Positions 34,917 to 44,294 of a DNA stretch of 64,000 bases are shown one piece after another. The notes under the pieces are model-generated. The model was given only the letters and a program-made list of their open reading frames with translations, searched no databases and was not told where the DNA came from. Numbering within the stretch: position 1 is the first letter of the stretch; the number at the start of each line of letters is the position of its first letter. The translations under genes and the position numbers were made by a program. This DNA is from an uncultured Erythrobacter sp. (lineage in GTDB: Bacteria > Pseudomonadota > Alphaproteobacteria > Sphingomonadales > Sphingomonadaceae): the NCBI GenBank assembly GCA_947502815.1, contig CANNBH010000001.1:186001-250000 (forward strand). The letters run 5' to 3'.

Positions 34917-34935
34917 AAAGCGGCTCTCCCGCTTT
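34917..34935. promoter_or_regulatory. palindrome in the GST leader
   Basis: AAAGCGG-ctctc-CCGCTTT, a perfect 7-5-7 dyad, lies just upstream of the Shine-Dalgarno sequence of the GST-SDR operon. It can be an operator or an mRNA hairpin controlling ribosome access. Confidence 0.4.
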
Positions 34936-35079
34936 TCTTTGCCGTCTTTCCCATCCTAATCGGACAGAGTGACAGCGTGCCCTCACAAATGCGATAGGGG
35001 CGTGCGTAAAATCGCAAATTCCCTTTGGCTTGGCACTTTCACCTTGCGCGGATGGCATAGGCTCAGCATCTTAGGCGGT

Positions 35080-35805
35080 ATGAGCAACAATGGCGAAAAT
35101 GACGCACCCAAGCCCGCGCAATCGAAACGCGCCCAGCAATTGTTCGGGCACAAAGGCGGTGCCAAGCCGTGGGATGGGGAGCCCGATCCCGCGCAGTCGC
35201 TGAATAGTGAAGAGCCCGCGGTGCCGCCCACGGCATCGGCAGCCTACCCGCGTGATGCGCAATATGCGCCTCGCTCTGAACCGATTTCACAGGCCGATCC
35301 GGGGGAAAGCTTGATCCTTGACGCCGTCGATGATGATGGCGAGCTGACCAAGCTTCACCCCAACTACAAATTTGTCATGCGGGTAGGGGCGGTGATTTTT
35401 GCCTGTATTTTGTTGATCGTCGCTATCATCGCGGATGAAGTGGTTAGCTCTGAGTTTGGTTTCCCCTTTGGCTTTATCACTGGGCCGGCTTTGCTTCTGG
35501 CTGCCTTCATGATTGTCCGCATCCCCGCCGCCCGCTATAACGCGCGCGGCTATCAAATCAGCCGCGACCGATTGCGCGTGGTTCGCGGAATTATGTGGCA
35601 TTCCGATACGATTGTGCCGTTCGGCCGAGTCCAACATATTGACGTGGATCAGGGCCCGATTGAGCGCGCGATGGGTATCGCCACGATGACGCTGCACACC
35701 GCTGGCAGCCATAACGCTTCGGTGCGGCTGCCCGGTCTGGGCCATGAATTGGCGGTGGAAATGCGTGAAGAAATCCGCGCACATATCAAACGGGAAACAC
35801 TTTGA
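35080..35805 (+). CDS. PH domain-containing membrane protein (YdbS-like)
   Basis: A 241-residue protein. A hydrophilic, proline-rich N-terminal tail (about residues 1-95) precedes two membrane helices (FVMRVGAVIFACILLIVAII and the FGFITGPALLLAAFMIV block), then a bacterial PH domain (YQISRDRLRVVRGIMWHSDTIVPFGRVQHIDVDQGP). The family is of unknown function; YdbS/YdbT pairs are implicated in membrane or antibiotic tolerance. ATG 35080 fits better than the upstream start. The next gene starts inside its stop codon. Confidence 0.85.
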   Translation: MSNNGENDAPKPAQSKRAQQLFGHKGGAKPWDGEPDPAQSLNSEEPAVPPTASAAYPRDAQYAPRSEPISQADPGESLILDAVDDDGELTKLHPNYKFVMRVGAVIFACILLIVAIIADEVVSSEFGFPFGFITGPALLLAAFMIVRIPAARYNARGYQISRDRLRVVRGIMWHSDTIVPFGRVQHIDVDQGPIERAMGIATMTLHTAGSHNASVRLPGLGHELAVEMREEIRAHIKRETL

Positions 35806-37361
35806 GCGACGCGCCAGAATTTCGAGGCACAGCCGAGCCGCGCAACACCGCGCCCTTAAGCGTGCTGGTCGGCACGCTCAGTGGCCTGCAAAACGCCGTT
35901 TTCCCTGCGATCGTTGCTGGGTTCAGCGCGCGCTCCAGCGGTTTTGCTTTGCTGATCGGTCTGGGCATTGGTGTGGCCATTGCGCTGGCGTCAGCATTCT
36001 TCGCCTTTATCCGGTGGAAACGCCTGACCTACACAATCGGCGCGCAGGACATTCGCGTGGAAAGTGGCGTTTTGAGTCGTTCAGCGCGTTCCGTCCCGTT
36101 TGAACGCATTCAGGACGTGAGCCTTGAGCAGAAATTGCTCCCGCGCCTGTTCGGGCTGGTCGCGGTTAAGTTTGAAACGGGAGCTGGCGGCGGCGAGGAT
36201 CTCAGCCTCACATACCTCACCGAAGACCTTGGGGAGGAGCTGCGCCAATTGGTCCGCGAACGCCGTGATGGTTCTGCGGCGACAGGAAGCAACACCATTG
36301 AATTGTCCGATGGCGAAACGGCGCAAATGACTGAGGAGGAGGGCGAGCCGCTTTTCACCATGGGCCCAGGGCGGCTGTTTACGTTCGGCCTGTTTGAATT
36401 TTCCCTCGCCGTTTTCGCGGTCTTGGCCGGTTTGGCGCAATATGCAGGCAGCCTGTTCGACTTTGAAATTTGGGACCCAAATCTTTGGATGGGGTGGGTT
36501 GAGGATCAAGGCGGGCAATTGAGCGAGGCGAGCGCTGGCTTTCAGGCGATCGGCGCGCTCGCCGCGTTTGCCGGCGTGTTTGTGGTGGGTTCAATGACCG
36601 GCATGGTCCGCGTGTTCACCCGCGAATGGGGTTTCCTGCTGGAACGCACCGCTCGCGGGTTCAGGCGGCGGCGCGGATTGCTAACGCGCACCGATGTCGT
36701 GATGCCAGTGCACCGTGTTCAAGGGGTCAAAATTGGCACCCGGTTTCTGCGGTATCGGTTCGGCTGGCATGGGCTGAGTTTTGTCAGTCTGGCTCAGGAT
36801 ATGGGCGCATCGAGCCACGTGGTCGCGCCCTTTGCCAAGATGGAGGAGATCGCGCCAATTGTGGAGACCGCCGGTTTCCATCTGCCGGGACCTGACGCCG
36901 ATTGGCGGCGGGCAAGCGGGCGCTATATGGTCGATAGCGCGATATGGGATGCGGCCTTCTTTGCTATCGCGGCGATAATCGCTTTTGTGACGACATCGAT
37001 CTTTTCGCCAGAATGGACGATGTTGGCCACCGGGATACCCCTGATTATGGCGGGCATTGCTACCATCGCGAACGTCCTGTCATGGCGATACCAACGCCAT
37101 GCCTTGGACGCGGAGCAGATCATGGCGACGAAGGGCGTTTTGTCACCGCGAAGCCAGATTGCGACAAGGTTGAAACTGCACTCAGTCGAAGTGTCACAAG
37201 GACCGATTGCCCGGCTGCGCGGCTATGCAACTTTGCACTTGGGGCAAGCGGGCGGCGAGTTTTCGGTTCCGGGCGTTCCGGTTGAACGCGCCCGCGAAGT
37301 GCGCCGCAAAGTGCTCGAAACAATTGCGACAACCGATTTTTCGCAACTGGAAAAAGCGTAA
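35802..37361 (+). CDS. PH domain-containing membrane protein (YdbT-like), TTG start
   Basis: A 519-residue membrane protein with three bacterial-PH-type segments: YTIGAQDIRVESGVLSRSARSVPFERIQDV, RRGLLTRTDVVMPVHRVQGVK and ATKGVLSPRSQIATRLKLHSVE, each after membrane helices. It starts with TTG and forms a four-base TTGA overlap with the upstream YdbS-like gene, an unusual but clear coupling. Such YdbS-YdbT pairs are conserved and presumably form a complex in the inner membrane. Function unknown. Confidence 0.87.
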   Translation: MSDAPEFRGTAEPRNTAPLSVLVGTLSGLQNAVFPAIVAGFSARSSGFALLIGLGIGVAIALASAFFAFIRWKRLTYTIGAQDIRVESGVLSRSARSVPFERIQDVSLEQKLLPRLFGLVAVKFETGAGGGEDLSLTYLTEDLGEELRQLVRERRDGSAATGSNTIELSDGETAQMTEEEGEPLFTMGPGRLFTFGLFEFSLAVFAVLAGLAQYAGSLFDFEIWDPNLWMGWVEDQGGQLSEASAGFQAIGALAAFAGVFVVGSMTGMVRVFTREWGFLLERTARGFRRRRGLLTRTDVVMPVHRVQGVKIGTRFLRYRFGWHGLSFVSLAQDMGASSHVVAPFAKMEEIAPIVETAGFHLPGPDADWRRASGRYMVDSAIWDAAFFAIAAIIAFVTTSIFSPEWTMLATGIPLIMAGIATIANVLSWRYQRHALDAEQIMATKGVLSPRSQIATRLKLHSVEVSQGPIARLRGYATLHLGQAGGEFSVPGVPVERAREVRRKVLETIATTDFSQLEKA

Positions 37362-37366
37362 GCGTT

Positions 37367-37678
37367 CTAGCTTGCTCGCAAATCTGCCCAGTCGGGATTC
37401 TCGCCGAATTTTTTGGCCACATACCAACATTGCGGGACGATTTTGAAGCCGCTCTCGCGCGCGTCAGCCATCAACCGCTTGACCAACAACGCTGCTATCC
37501 CGCGCCCTCCGATTTCTGGAGGAACGATAGTGTGCGTCGCAATACGGATATTGGGTGATCCTTTGGGCTCCCATTCGAGGGTTCCGGTGGCTTTTTCTCC
37601 GGGCACTTCGGCGATGTATTTGCCGCCTGCACCGTGATCGATATGGGTGATCGTTACACCGTGATTTTTGTCATCCAT
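37367..37678 (-). CDS. GNAT family N-acetyltransferase (YjdJ-like)
   Basis: A 103-residue protein made almost only of the GNAT core: IATHTIVPPEIGGRGIAALLVKRLMADARESG is the acetyl-CoA-binding V/A motif and VPQCWYVAKKF the terminal block. ATG 37678 has GGAG six bases upstream and is preferred to 37690 or 37735. These single-domain proteins have no known substrate. It converges on the YdbT-like gene. Confidence 0.87.
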   Translation of the reverse strand: MDDKNHGVTITHIDHGAGGKYIAEVPGEKATGTLEWEPKGSPNIRIATHTIVPPEIGGRGIAALLVKRLMADARESGFKIVPQCWYVAKKFGENPDWADLRAS

Positions 37679-37728
37679 ATGCGTCTCCATCTTGCGCTTG
37701 GCGTCATCGCAGGTAGAGGCGGTGATTG

Positions 37729-38736
37729 ATGACACAGCTGAAACCCTTCCTTTCCGATAATGCGGCCCCCGTCCACCCCAAGGTATGGGAAGCGATGCGC
37801 GCGGCTGATAGCGCAGACAATCCGTATGACGGCGACACTTTATCGGCGCAGTTAGATGAGCGCTTCAGTGATCTTTTTGGACGTGAATGCGCGGCGCTTT
37901 GGACGGCGACGGGAACATCTGCGAATTGTTTGGCGCTTGGGACACTGTGCCAGCCGCATGGCGCCGTTGTGTGCCATGAAGAGGCGCATATCGAAGTGGA
38001 TGAAGGCGGTGCGCCGGGGTTTTACCTCCACGGAGCAAAGCTTATCCATGTCGGCGGAGATGGGGCTCAGTTGACGCCCGCCGCCATTGCAGAGGTGATC
38101 GATCCGATCCGCGATGATGTGCATCAGGTGCAGGCCCACGCGATCTCCATCACACAGGCCAGTGAATATGGGCGCAGCTACACGCCGCATGAACTTGGCG
38201 CGCTCAGCGATTTTGCCAAGAAACGCGGGCTGGGCCTGCATATGGACGGTGCGCGGTTTGCCAATTCGGCGGCGTTTCTGGGCGGCTCTGCTGCCGCAGC
38301 GGTAGGCCAAGTCGACAGTTTGGCCTTTGGCTTTATCAAAAACGGCGCGATGGGCGCAGAGGCGGTGATCCTGTTCGATCCCGACCGCGCAGCAGAGGTC
38401 AAATACCGCCGCAAACGCGCGGGGCATCTGCAATGCAAGGGTCGCTATCTCGCGGCACAGATTTTGGCGATGTTGGAGGGCGATCTGTGGCTAGCCAATG
38501 CGCGCCATGCCAACGCCGCGGCTCAAGACATCGCCAGCGGTTGCGGTGACCGGTTGATGCACGCGGTTGAGGCGAATGAATTGTTCGTCCGCTTGTCGCC
38601 TACAGAACGTGAAGCGCTGCGCGCGCAAGATTTCGCATTCTATGATTGGGGTGATGATGCCGCGCGCTTTGTCACCGCATGGGACACCCGCGCCGATGAT
38701 GCGAGCGTTCTTGGCAAGGCAATCGCCAGCCTGTGA
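37729..38736 (+). CDS. threonine aldolase / beta-eliminating lyase family PLP enzyme
   Basis: A 335-residue PLP-dependent fold-type I enzyme. NAAPVHPKVWEAM, YDGDTLSAQLDERFSDLFGRE and HMDGARFANSAAFLGG are landmarks of low-specificity L-threonine aldolases, and Lys in GFIKNGAMG is the expected PLP lysine. It cleaves L-threonine or allo-threonine to glycine and acetaldehyde, by family. ATG 37729 follows a TTG that the longer ORF uses. Confidence 0.9.
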   Translation: MTQLKPFLSDNAAPVHPKVWEAMRAADSADNPYDGDTLSAQLDERFSDLFGRECAALWTATGTSANCLALGTLCQPHGAVVCHEEAHIEVDEGGAPGFYLHGAKLIHVGGDGAQLTPAAIAEVIDPIRDDVHQVQAHAISITQASEYGRSYTPHELGALSDFAKKRGLGLHMDGARFANSAAFLGGSAAAAVGQVDSLAFGFIKNGAMGAEAVILFDPDRAAEVKYRRKRAGHLQCKGRYLAAQILAMLEGDLWLANARHANAAAQDIASGCGDRLMHAVEANELFVRLSPTEREALRAQDFAFYDWGDDAARFVTAWDTRADDASVLGKAIASL

Positions 38737-39662
38737 GCGGACCTCAGACTTCGATGCTTTCTTGGAAAGTCATCATCCCCTTTATCCTGACCGGATCGAT
38801 TTGGGGATCGACGTGGTTCGTCATTACCGGACAGATTGATGGAGTCCCTGCGGCATGGTCGGTTTTCTATCGCTTTGCGCTTGCGACACCGGCGCTGTTC
38901 TTGGTGGCGTTCTTAATGAAGCGCCGGCTGCTTCTTACCCGCCCAGAGCATAAGCTCGCGGCACTGGTTGGTGTGTTTCAGTTCAGCGGCAATTTTCTCT
39001 TCGTCTATCACGCCGAATTGTATGTGACGTCGGGCATTGTGGCGATGATGTTTGGTCTGCTGATGGTGCCCAACGCTCTGTTTGGCAGGCTGTTCTTGGG
39101 CGAACGGGTGCAAAGCGGATTTATGCTGGGCAGCGCGGTTGCGATCGTTGGCGTGCTGCTGTTGCTTGTGCACGAATGGCGCGCCAATCCCGATGCTGGC
39201 GTGATCGGCGGCAACGTGGCGCTGGGAATTGGGCTCGCGCTGCTGGGAATTCTCGCCGCTTCCTTTGCCAATGTCGTGCAGGCCAATCCAACGGGACGCG
39301 CTGTTCCCATGGTCAGCTTGCTCGCCTGGGCGATGTTGTATGGCACCGTGTTTGATCTGGCATTTGCGTCGCTAACAGCAGGACCGCCTCCATTTCCAAC
39401 CAGCACCAATTATTGGGCAGGGATTGTCTATCTGGCCTTGATCGGATCGGTCATCACATTTCCGCTGCACTATAATCTGGTGCGAGAGATTGGTGCGGGC
39501 CGAACCGCGTACAATTCGATTCTGACAATCTCTGTCGCGATGATGATTTCGACCCTGTTTGAGGGTTACCAATGGACCGCGCTGACGGCGGGCGGAATGG
39601 TGCTGGCGGTGGTGGGCATGGTTCTCGCGCTTAGATCAAAAGAAAACAAAGCTGCGAAGTAG
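38733..39662 (+). CDS. EamA/DMT family transporter
   Basis: A 309-residue, ten-helix drug/metabolite transporter (WKVIIPFILTGSIWGSTWFVI, then repeated helical bundles, second EamA half from about ANPDAGVIG). It begins with GTG in a four-base GTGA overlap with the aldolase stop, indicating coupling. It may export an amino acid made or used by the aldolase; this is inference. Confidence 0.92.
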   Translation: MSGPQTSMLSWKVIIPFILTGSIWGSTWFVITGQIDGVPAAWSVFYRFALATPALFLVAFLMKRRLLLTRPEHKLAALVGVFQFSGNFLFVYHAELYVTSGIVAMMFGLLMVPNALFGRLFLGERVQSGFMLGSAVAIVGVLLLLVHEWRANPDAGVIGGNVALGIGLALLGILAASFANVVQANPTGRAVPMVSLLAWAMLYGTVFDLAFASLTAGPPPFPTSTNYWAGIVYLALIGSVITFPLHYNLVREIGAGRTAYNSILTISVAMMISTLFEGYQWTALTAGGMVLAVVGMVLALRSKENKAAK

Positions 39663-39734
39663 GCTCTAACCGGCCCATAGGGCTGCGTAAGCAAGGACAG
39701 CCAAAGCGGCGGATGCCGCTGCCGGCGCTTGGGG

Positions 39735-40529
39735 CTACAACAGACTCGCTAGGCCTTCCACATAGGTCGGGTGTTGCGGGCTCCAGCCTAGCACGCGTTT
39801 GGCTTTGCCGTTCGCAACCCGGCGGTTCTCCGAATAAAAGCCAAGCGCCATTTCAGACAGATTGGCCTCTTCGAGTGTTTGCAGTGGCGGCGGCTCTAGC
39901 CCCAGCAGCGCGCAAGCATGTTCGGTGACGGCATTGCCGCTTGCGGGTAAATCATCGCCCAAATTGTATGCGCCAGCCGCAGCATCGTCGGTCATCGCGG
40001 CGACCACACCGCTGGCAATGTCATCAACATGGCAGCGACTGAAGACCTGTCCCGGCATATCAATCCGCCGCGCTTTGCCGCACTGCACACGGTTCAAGGC
40101 GCTGCGCCCCGGTCCGTAGATACCCGGCAGGCGAAACACCCGCGCGCCCAGTTTCACCCACAAGGCATCGGCATCCGCGCGCGCGTTGCGGCGCCCGGTA
40201 CCGGTTTCAGCAATTGTCGGCGTGGTTTCATCAACCCAAGCGCCTTTTTGATCGCCATAAACGCCGGTCGAAGAAAGGTAGCCATACCAAGCTGTCGGAA
40301 AAGATCGGCCGTATCGGTCGAGCACTGGGTCCAGCCCGCTCTTGCGATCAGGCGGGACGGAGGACAGCACGTGGCTGGCTAGTTCGAGCGCCTTCATCAC
40401 CGCGTCGCGATCAGAGAAATCAACATTCCCATCGCTGCCCGTGGCATCCACATCCCATCCCTGCGCAGTCACCGCGGCGGCAATGCGTTTGGCGGTGTAG
40501 CCCAGCCCAAAAATCAACAAACGTCCCAT
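39735..40529 (-). CDS. NAD-dependent epimerase/dehydratase-like protein (YeeZ-like)
   Basis: A 264-residue extended-SDR-like protein. The Rossmann loop is GLGYTAKRIA, unlike the standard GxxGxxG, and YLSSTGVYGD, RLPGIYGPGRS and CHVDDIA follow as in YeeZ/epimerase family members. The catalytic YxxxK is not evident. ATG 40529 with AAGGACAG upstream is preferred to GTG 40532. It is convergent with the EamA gene and divergent to pepN. Function undetermined. Confidence 0.87.
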   Translation of the reverse strand: MGRLLIFGLGYTAKRIAAAVTAQGWDVDATGSDGNVDFSDRDAVMKALELASHVLSSVPPDRKSGLDPVLDRYGRSFPTAWYGYLSSTGVYGDQKGAWVDETTPTIAETGTGRRNARADADALWVKLGARVFRLPGIYGPGRSALNRVQCGKARRIDMPGQVFSRCHVDDIASGVVAAMTDDAAAGAYNLGDDLPASGNAVTEHACALLGLEPPPLQTLEEANLSEMALGFYSENRRVANGKAKRVLGWSPQHPTYVEGLASLL

Positions 40530-40581
40530 CACTGTCCTTCTGGCGCTGGACGCGGGGCGAAATCAATCTAAATCAGCACGC

Positions 40582-43260
40582 ATGGATATTGCGACAACCC
40601 CGACGAATCCCGAAGGCAACCCCGAACTGGCTGGCGCTGCGCCAACGCCAAAAGAGCCGCCCTTGATCCTGCGCAAGGATTACACGCCGTTCGGTTGGCT
40701 GATCCCGCAAACGACGCTGCATTTCAATCTGGGCATCGAAGAGACACAGGTGACTTCGCTCCTGACGATTGAGCCAAACCCGGCGGCAGCGCCAACAGCC
40801 GAATTGCGCCTTAACGGCGATGGGCTGACAGCAACATCGGTATTGGTTGATGGAGAGCCCGCACAATACGTTGTCCAAGGCGACGATCTGGTGGTGGCGA
40901 TTCCCAATTCAGGCCCCAATCCGAGTGCCAGCCACCGGGTTCAAATCGCAACCACGATCAACCCCAGCACCAACACCGCGTTGATGGGGCTTTATGCCTC
41001 GAACGGGATGCTGTGCACCCAATGCGAATCCGAAGGGTTCCGCCGCATCACGTTCTTCCCCGACCGGCCCGATGTGCTCTCCACCTACAGGGTGCGGATG
41101 GAAGGCGACAAGGCGCTTTTCCCGATCTTGCTGTGCAATGGTAACAAGGAAAGCACCGGCGATCTTGATGACGGGCTTCATTTTGCCGAATGGCACGATC
41201 CATGGCCCAAACCCTCTTACCTCTTCGCTCTGGTTGCGGGTGATTTGGTGGCGAAATCCGCGCCGTTCACGACCGTTTCGGGCCGCGAAGTGGAATGCAA
41301 CATTTGGGTCCGCGCAGAGGACCTGGACCGCACCGACCATGCGCTGGAATCCCTCCACCGTTCTATGAAGTGGGACGAGGACACGTTCGGGCGCGAATAC
41401 GACCTCGATCTCTACAACATCGTCGCGGTCAGCGATTTCAACATGGGAGCGATGGAGAACAAAGGGCTCAACGTCTTCAACACCAAATACGTCCTCGCCG
41501 ACACTGACACGGCGACCGACGGCGACTTTGACGCTGTCGAAGGCGTGATTGCGCATGAGTATTTTCACAATTGGTCCGGCAACCGGATCACGTGCCGCGA
41601 TTGGTTTCAATTGAGCCTGAAAGAAGGCTTCACCGTCTTGCGCGATCAATTGTTCAGCCAAGATATGCGCGGCGAGGCGGTCAAGCGGATCGAGGATGTG
41701 CGTATCCTGCGCGCTGCGCAATTCCCAGAGGATGCCGGGCCGCTCGCGCATCCGATCCGCCCGGACAGCTATCGTGAAATCAGCAATTTCTACACCGCCA
41801 CCGTCTATAACAAAGGCGCCGAGGTCATCCGCATGATGCGCAGTATCGCGGGCGAAGCAGACTTCCGTAAAGGCACCGACCTGTATTTCGATCGGCATGA
41901 CGGCGAAGCGGCAACGTGCGAAGATTTCATCACCGCTATGGAAGACGGTGCTGGGCTAGACCTTGAGCAATTCCGCCTGTGGTACCGGCAAGCGGGCACG
42001 CCGCGCATTGCTGTGACGCAGACGGTGGAGGACGGCGTGTTGAAATTGCATCTGGCTCAAACCGTGCCTGCGACTCCAGGCCAACCGGATAAACAGCCGA
42101 TGCCGATTCCTCTGCGCGTTGCCGTGCATTCGCGCAGCACCGGAGCTTTGGGCGCAGAACAGCTGATCGTTTTGATCGAAGCGGAGCAGACATTCGACCT
42201 ACCGCTTGCTGGCGGTGATCCAGTGGTGTCGATCAATCGCGGCTACACCGCACCGGTCGTGGTTGAACGCACCCTTGCCAATGAAGACCTCGGCTTTCTG
42301 GCCGCGCATGATGACGATCCGTTCGCCCGCTACGAAGCGTTGCAGGAGCTGGCGGTGAACCATCTGGTTGCGGCGGCAAATGGGGAAACGCAAGAAGGCG
42401 GCGAAGCGGCCTTGATCGAAGCGTTCCGTGCGATTCTGGCCGATGAAACGTTGGACGATACGATGCGCGGTGAATTGATGATGCTGCCCAGTGAGACATA
42501 TCTGTTCGAAGCGATGGCCAGTGGGACGTCAAAGGCCGATCCGGGCGCCATTCATGACGCGCGCGAGGCGTTGAAGGCGGCGATTGGCACGGCGTTGGCT
42601 CTGGAGCTGCATGCGGCTTGGTCGCGGGCCATGAAAACGCCCCATGATGCTCCCGGCGGGCGGGGTGCGCGCAAGGTCAAAAGCATGGTTTTGGGCTTTG
42701 TCGCAGCGGCTGATCCGAATGCCGCAACGACCGCCGCCGCGCAGCAATTTAATGGCGCGGACAATATGACTGACCGTCAAGGGGCCTTGATGACCTTGTG
42801 CGGACTGGATCTGCCGGGTCGCTCTGACCGCCAAGACGCGCTGGATGCGTTCTACACCAAGTTTCAGGGCAACGATCTGGTGATCGACAAATGGTTCACG
42901 CTTCAGGCTCTCTCGCTCCACCCGGATGTGATCGCCCATGTTGAGGCGTTGGCCAAACATCCCGATTTCACCATGAGCAACCCCAACCGAGTGCGCTCGC
43001 TCTACATGGCCTTTGCGGGCAACCCTCAGGGTTTTCATGATGCAAGCGGTGCGGGATACCGGATGATTGCCGATGTGATTCTGGCATTGGACCCGATCAA
43101 CCCGCAAACGGCGGCGCGGTTCGTATCGCCATTGGGCCGGTGGCGGCGGATTGAACCGGGCCGGGCGGCGTTGATGAAAGCGGAGTTGGAACGAATCGCT
43201 AAAGCCGAAAACCTGTCGCGCGATACATTTGAACAGGTCAGCCGAAGCCTCGATGGCTGA
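40582..43260 (+). CDS. pepN: aminopeptidase N
   Basis: An 892-residue M1-family metallopeptidase. The zinc motif HEYFH spans residues 325-329, the third ligand is in LKEGFTV, and the exopeptidase motif GAMEN is at 289-293. The total length matches the usual E. coli-type PepN (about 870). It releases N-terminal residues from peptides in the cytoplasm. The gene is divergent from the epimerase-like gene and its last codons overlap the start of the laccase-domain gene. Confidence 0.97.
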   Translation: MDIATTPTNPEGNPELAGAAPTPKEPPLILRKDYTPFGWLIPQTTLHFNLGIEETQVTSLLTIEPNPAAAPTAELRLNGDGLTATSVLVDGEPAQYVVQGDDLVVAIPNSGPNPSASHRVQIATTINPSTNTALMGLYASNGMLCTQCESEGFRRITFFPDRPDVLSTYRVRMEGDKALFPILLCNGNKESTGDLDDGLHFAEWHDPWPKPSYLFALVAGDLVAKSAPFTTVSGREVECNIWVRAEDLDRTDHALESLHRSMKWDEDTFGREYDLDLYNIVAVSDFNMGAMENKGLNVFNTKYVLADTDTATDGDFDAVEGVIAHEYFHNWSGNRITCRDWFQLSLKEGFTVLRDQLFSQDMRGEAVKRIEDVRILRAAQFPEDAGPLAHPIRPDSYREISNFYTATVYNKGAEVIRMMRSIAGEADFRKGTDLYFDRHDGEAATCEDFITAMEDGAGLDLEQFRLWYRQAGTPRIAVTQTVEDGVLKLHLAQTVPATPGQPDKQPMPIPLRVAVHSRSTGALGAEQLIVLIEAEQTFDLPLAGGDPVVSINRGYTAPVVVERTLANEDLGFLAAHDDDPFARYEALQELAVNHLVAAANGETQEGGEAALIEAFRAILADETLDDTMRGELMMLPSETYLFEAMASGTSKADPGAIHDAREALKAAIGTALALELHAAWSRAMKTPHDAPGGRGARKVKSMVLGFVAAADPNAATTAAAQQFNGADNMTDRQGALMTLCGLDLPGRSDRQDALDAFYTKFQGNDLVIDKWFTLQALSLHPDVIAHVEALAKHPDFTMSNPNRVRSLYMAFAGNPQGFHDASGAGYRMIADVILALDPINPQTAARFVSPLGRWRRIEPGRAALMKAELERIAKAENLSRDTFEQVSRSLDG

Positions 43261-44050
43261 TCGCATGAGCCCGGATGAGCCTATCATACCGCCTTTCGAC
43301 ATTGCGTTGAGCGATGCATTGGACGGTGTACCGCATGGCTTTTTCGGGTCTGCGGATGACGATCATCAATTCGGCTATGGCGGGCCTGGTAAAGCGGAGG
43401 CAACGCGGCTGCTGCGCGCAGCGGCAGCCGATGCAATTCTGCCCGGCGCGCCCATGGCCGCTCCGCATCAGGTGCACTCCCCCGAAGTTGTCACCATCGG
43501 CAAATTGTGGCCCGACGCACCCGAGGGCCGGCCGGTGGCAGACGCCATGGTTACGGCCCGCACGGACATCGTTTTGGGCATCGTGACGGCGGATTGCTGT
43601 CCGGTGCTCCTCGCCGATAAAGACACCGGAATCGTCGGTGCAGCCCACGCCGGGTGGCGGGGCGCTTGCGGCGACGAAAATGGCAACGTTCTGGAAAACA
43701 CCGTCGCCGCAATGGAGGCATTGGGGGCAAAGCGCGCTGCAATTTGCGCCGTTTTGGGCCCAACCATCGCGCAACCCAGCTATGAGGTCGATACCGCGTT
43801 CCGCACCCATTTTGGCGCACATGACGATATCCATTTCGCCAATGCGCCAATGCGTGAAGGGGTGGAGCGGTGGCATTTCGATTTGCCCGGCTATGTTATG
43901 GCCACTCTGCGCCGATCAGGGCTCGTGCATATTACGGATATGGGTCTGGACACTTTTACCAACCCTTCGCGGTATCATTCTTATCGTAGGGCATCGCTGA
44001 ACCGCGAAGCCAATTACGGTCGGCAAATCAGCGCCATAGCCGCCGTCTAA
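43253..44050 (+). CDS. pgeF: peptidoglycan editing factor PgeF / laccase-domain protein
   Basis: A 265-residue YfiH-type protein. HGFFGS, PHQVHSPEV, TADCCPVLLAD and AAHAGWRGA are the conserved blocks, with the metal-binding Cys and two His of the laccase-like (Cu-oxidase_4) domain visible. In other bacteria the protein edits L-Ser out of peptidoglycan precursors or has purine nucleoside phosphorylase activity. ATG 43253 overlaps the pepN stop; ATG 43265 is an alternative. Confidence 0.9.
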   Translation: MADRMSPDEPIIPPFDIALSDALDGVPHGFFGSADDDHQFGYGGPGKAEATRLLRAAAADAILPGAPMAAPHQVHSPEVVTIGKLWPDAPEGRPVADAMVTARTDIVLGIVTADCCPVLLADKDTGIVGAAHAGWRGACGDENGNVLENTVAAMEALGAKRAAICAVLGPTIAQPSYEVDTAFRTHFGAHDDIHFANAPMREGVERWHFDLPGYVMATLRRSGLVHITDMGLDTFTNPSRYHSYRRASLNREANYGRQISAIAAV

Positions 44051-44117
44051 AGGGGGCTTTCCTACCCAGTTTGGTCCATTCTTGCGTATAACCGAACAGG
44101 GAATGCTCAAAACACGG

Positions 44118-44145
44118 TTGGATTTGCGACAGTTTGACGTATATG
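44118..44145 (+). promoter_or_regulatory. candidate sigma-70 promoter of the bc1 operon
   Basis: TTGGAT (44118-44123) and TATATG (44140-44145) are spaced by 16 bases, about 150 bases upstream of petA, in a 244-base gap with no gene. The fit to consensus is partial and a longer leader would follow. No hairpin terminator from pgeF is seen in the same gap. Confidence 0.3.
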
Positions 44146-44294
44146 GCGCGGCAATTAGGGATCGAACGCAAATTGTGCGTGCGCGCCCAATCGGATTGTT
44201 AGATAGAGCTTTGGCGCCGATCCTGGCATCAAAGCATTTCATCAGTGTCCACTTTGGGTTTCCCATCGTGGTTAGACGAGCAGGGTAATACATC

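Noticed and set aside
34969..35079. extended N-terminus of the first PH-domain protein
   Set aside because: Cys- and Trp-rich extension without ribosome site; the ATG at 35080 gives the usual soluble tail.
39705..39720. AGCGGC-ggat-GCCGCT hairpin between the EamA and epimerase genes as terminator
   Set aside because: The stem is perfect but no T-run follows on either strand, so it is too weak to call.
40909..41898. 329-codon ORF on the minus strand
   Set aside because: Antisense to pepN, which has complete M1 motifs.
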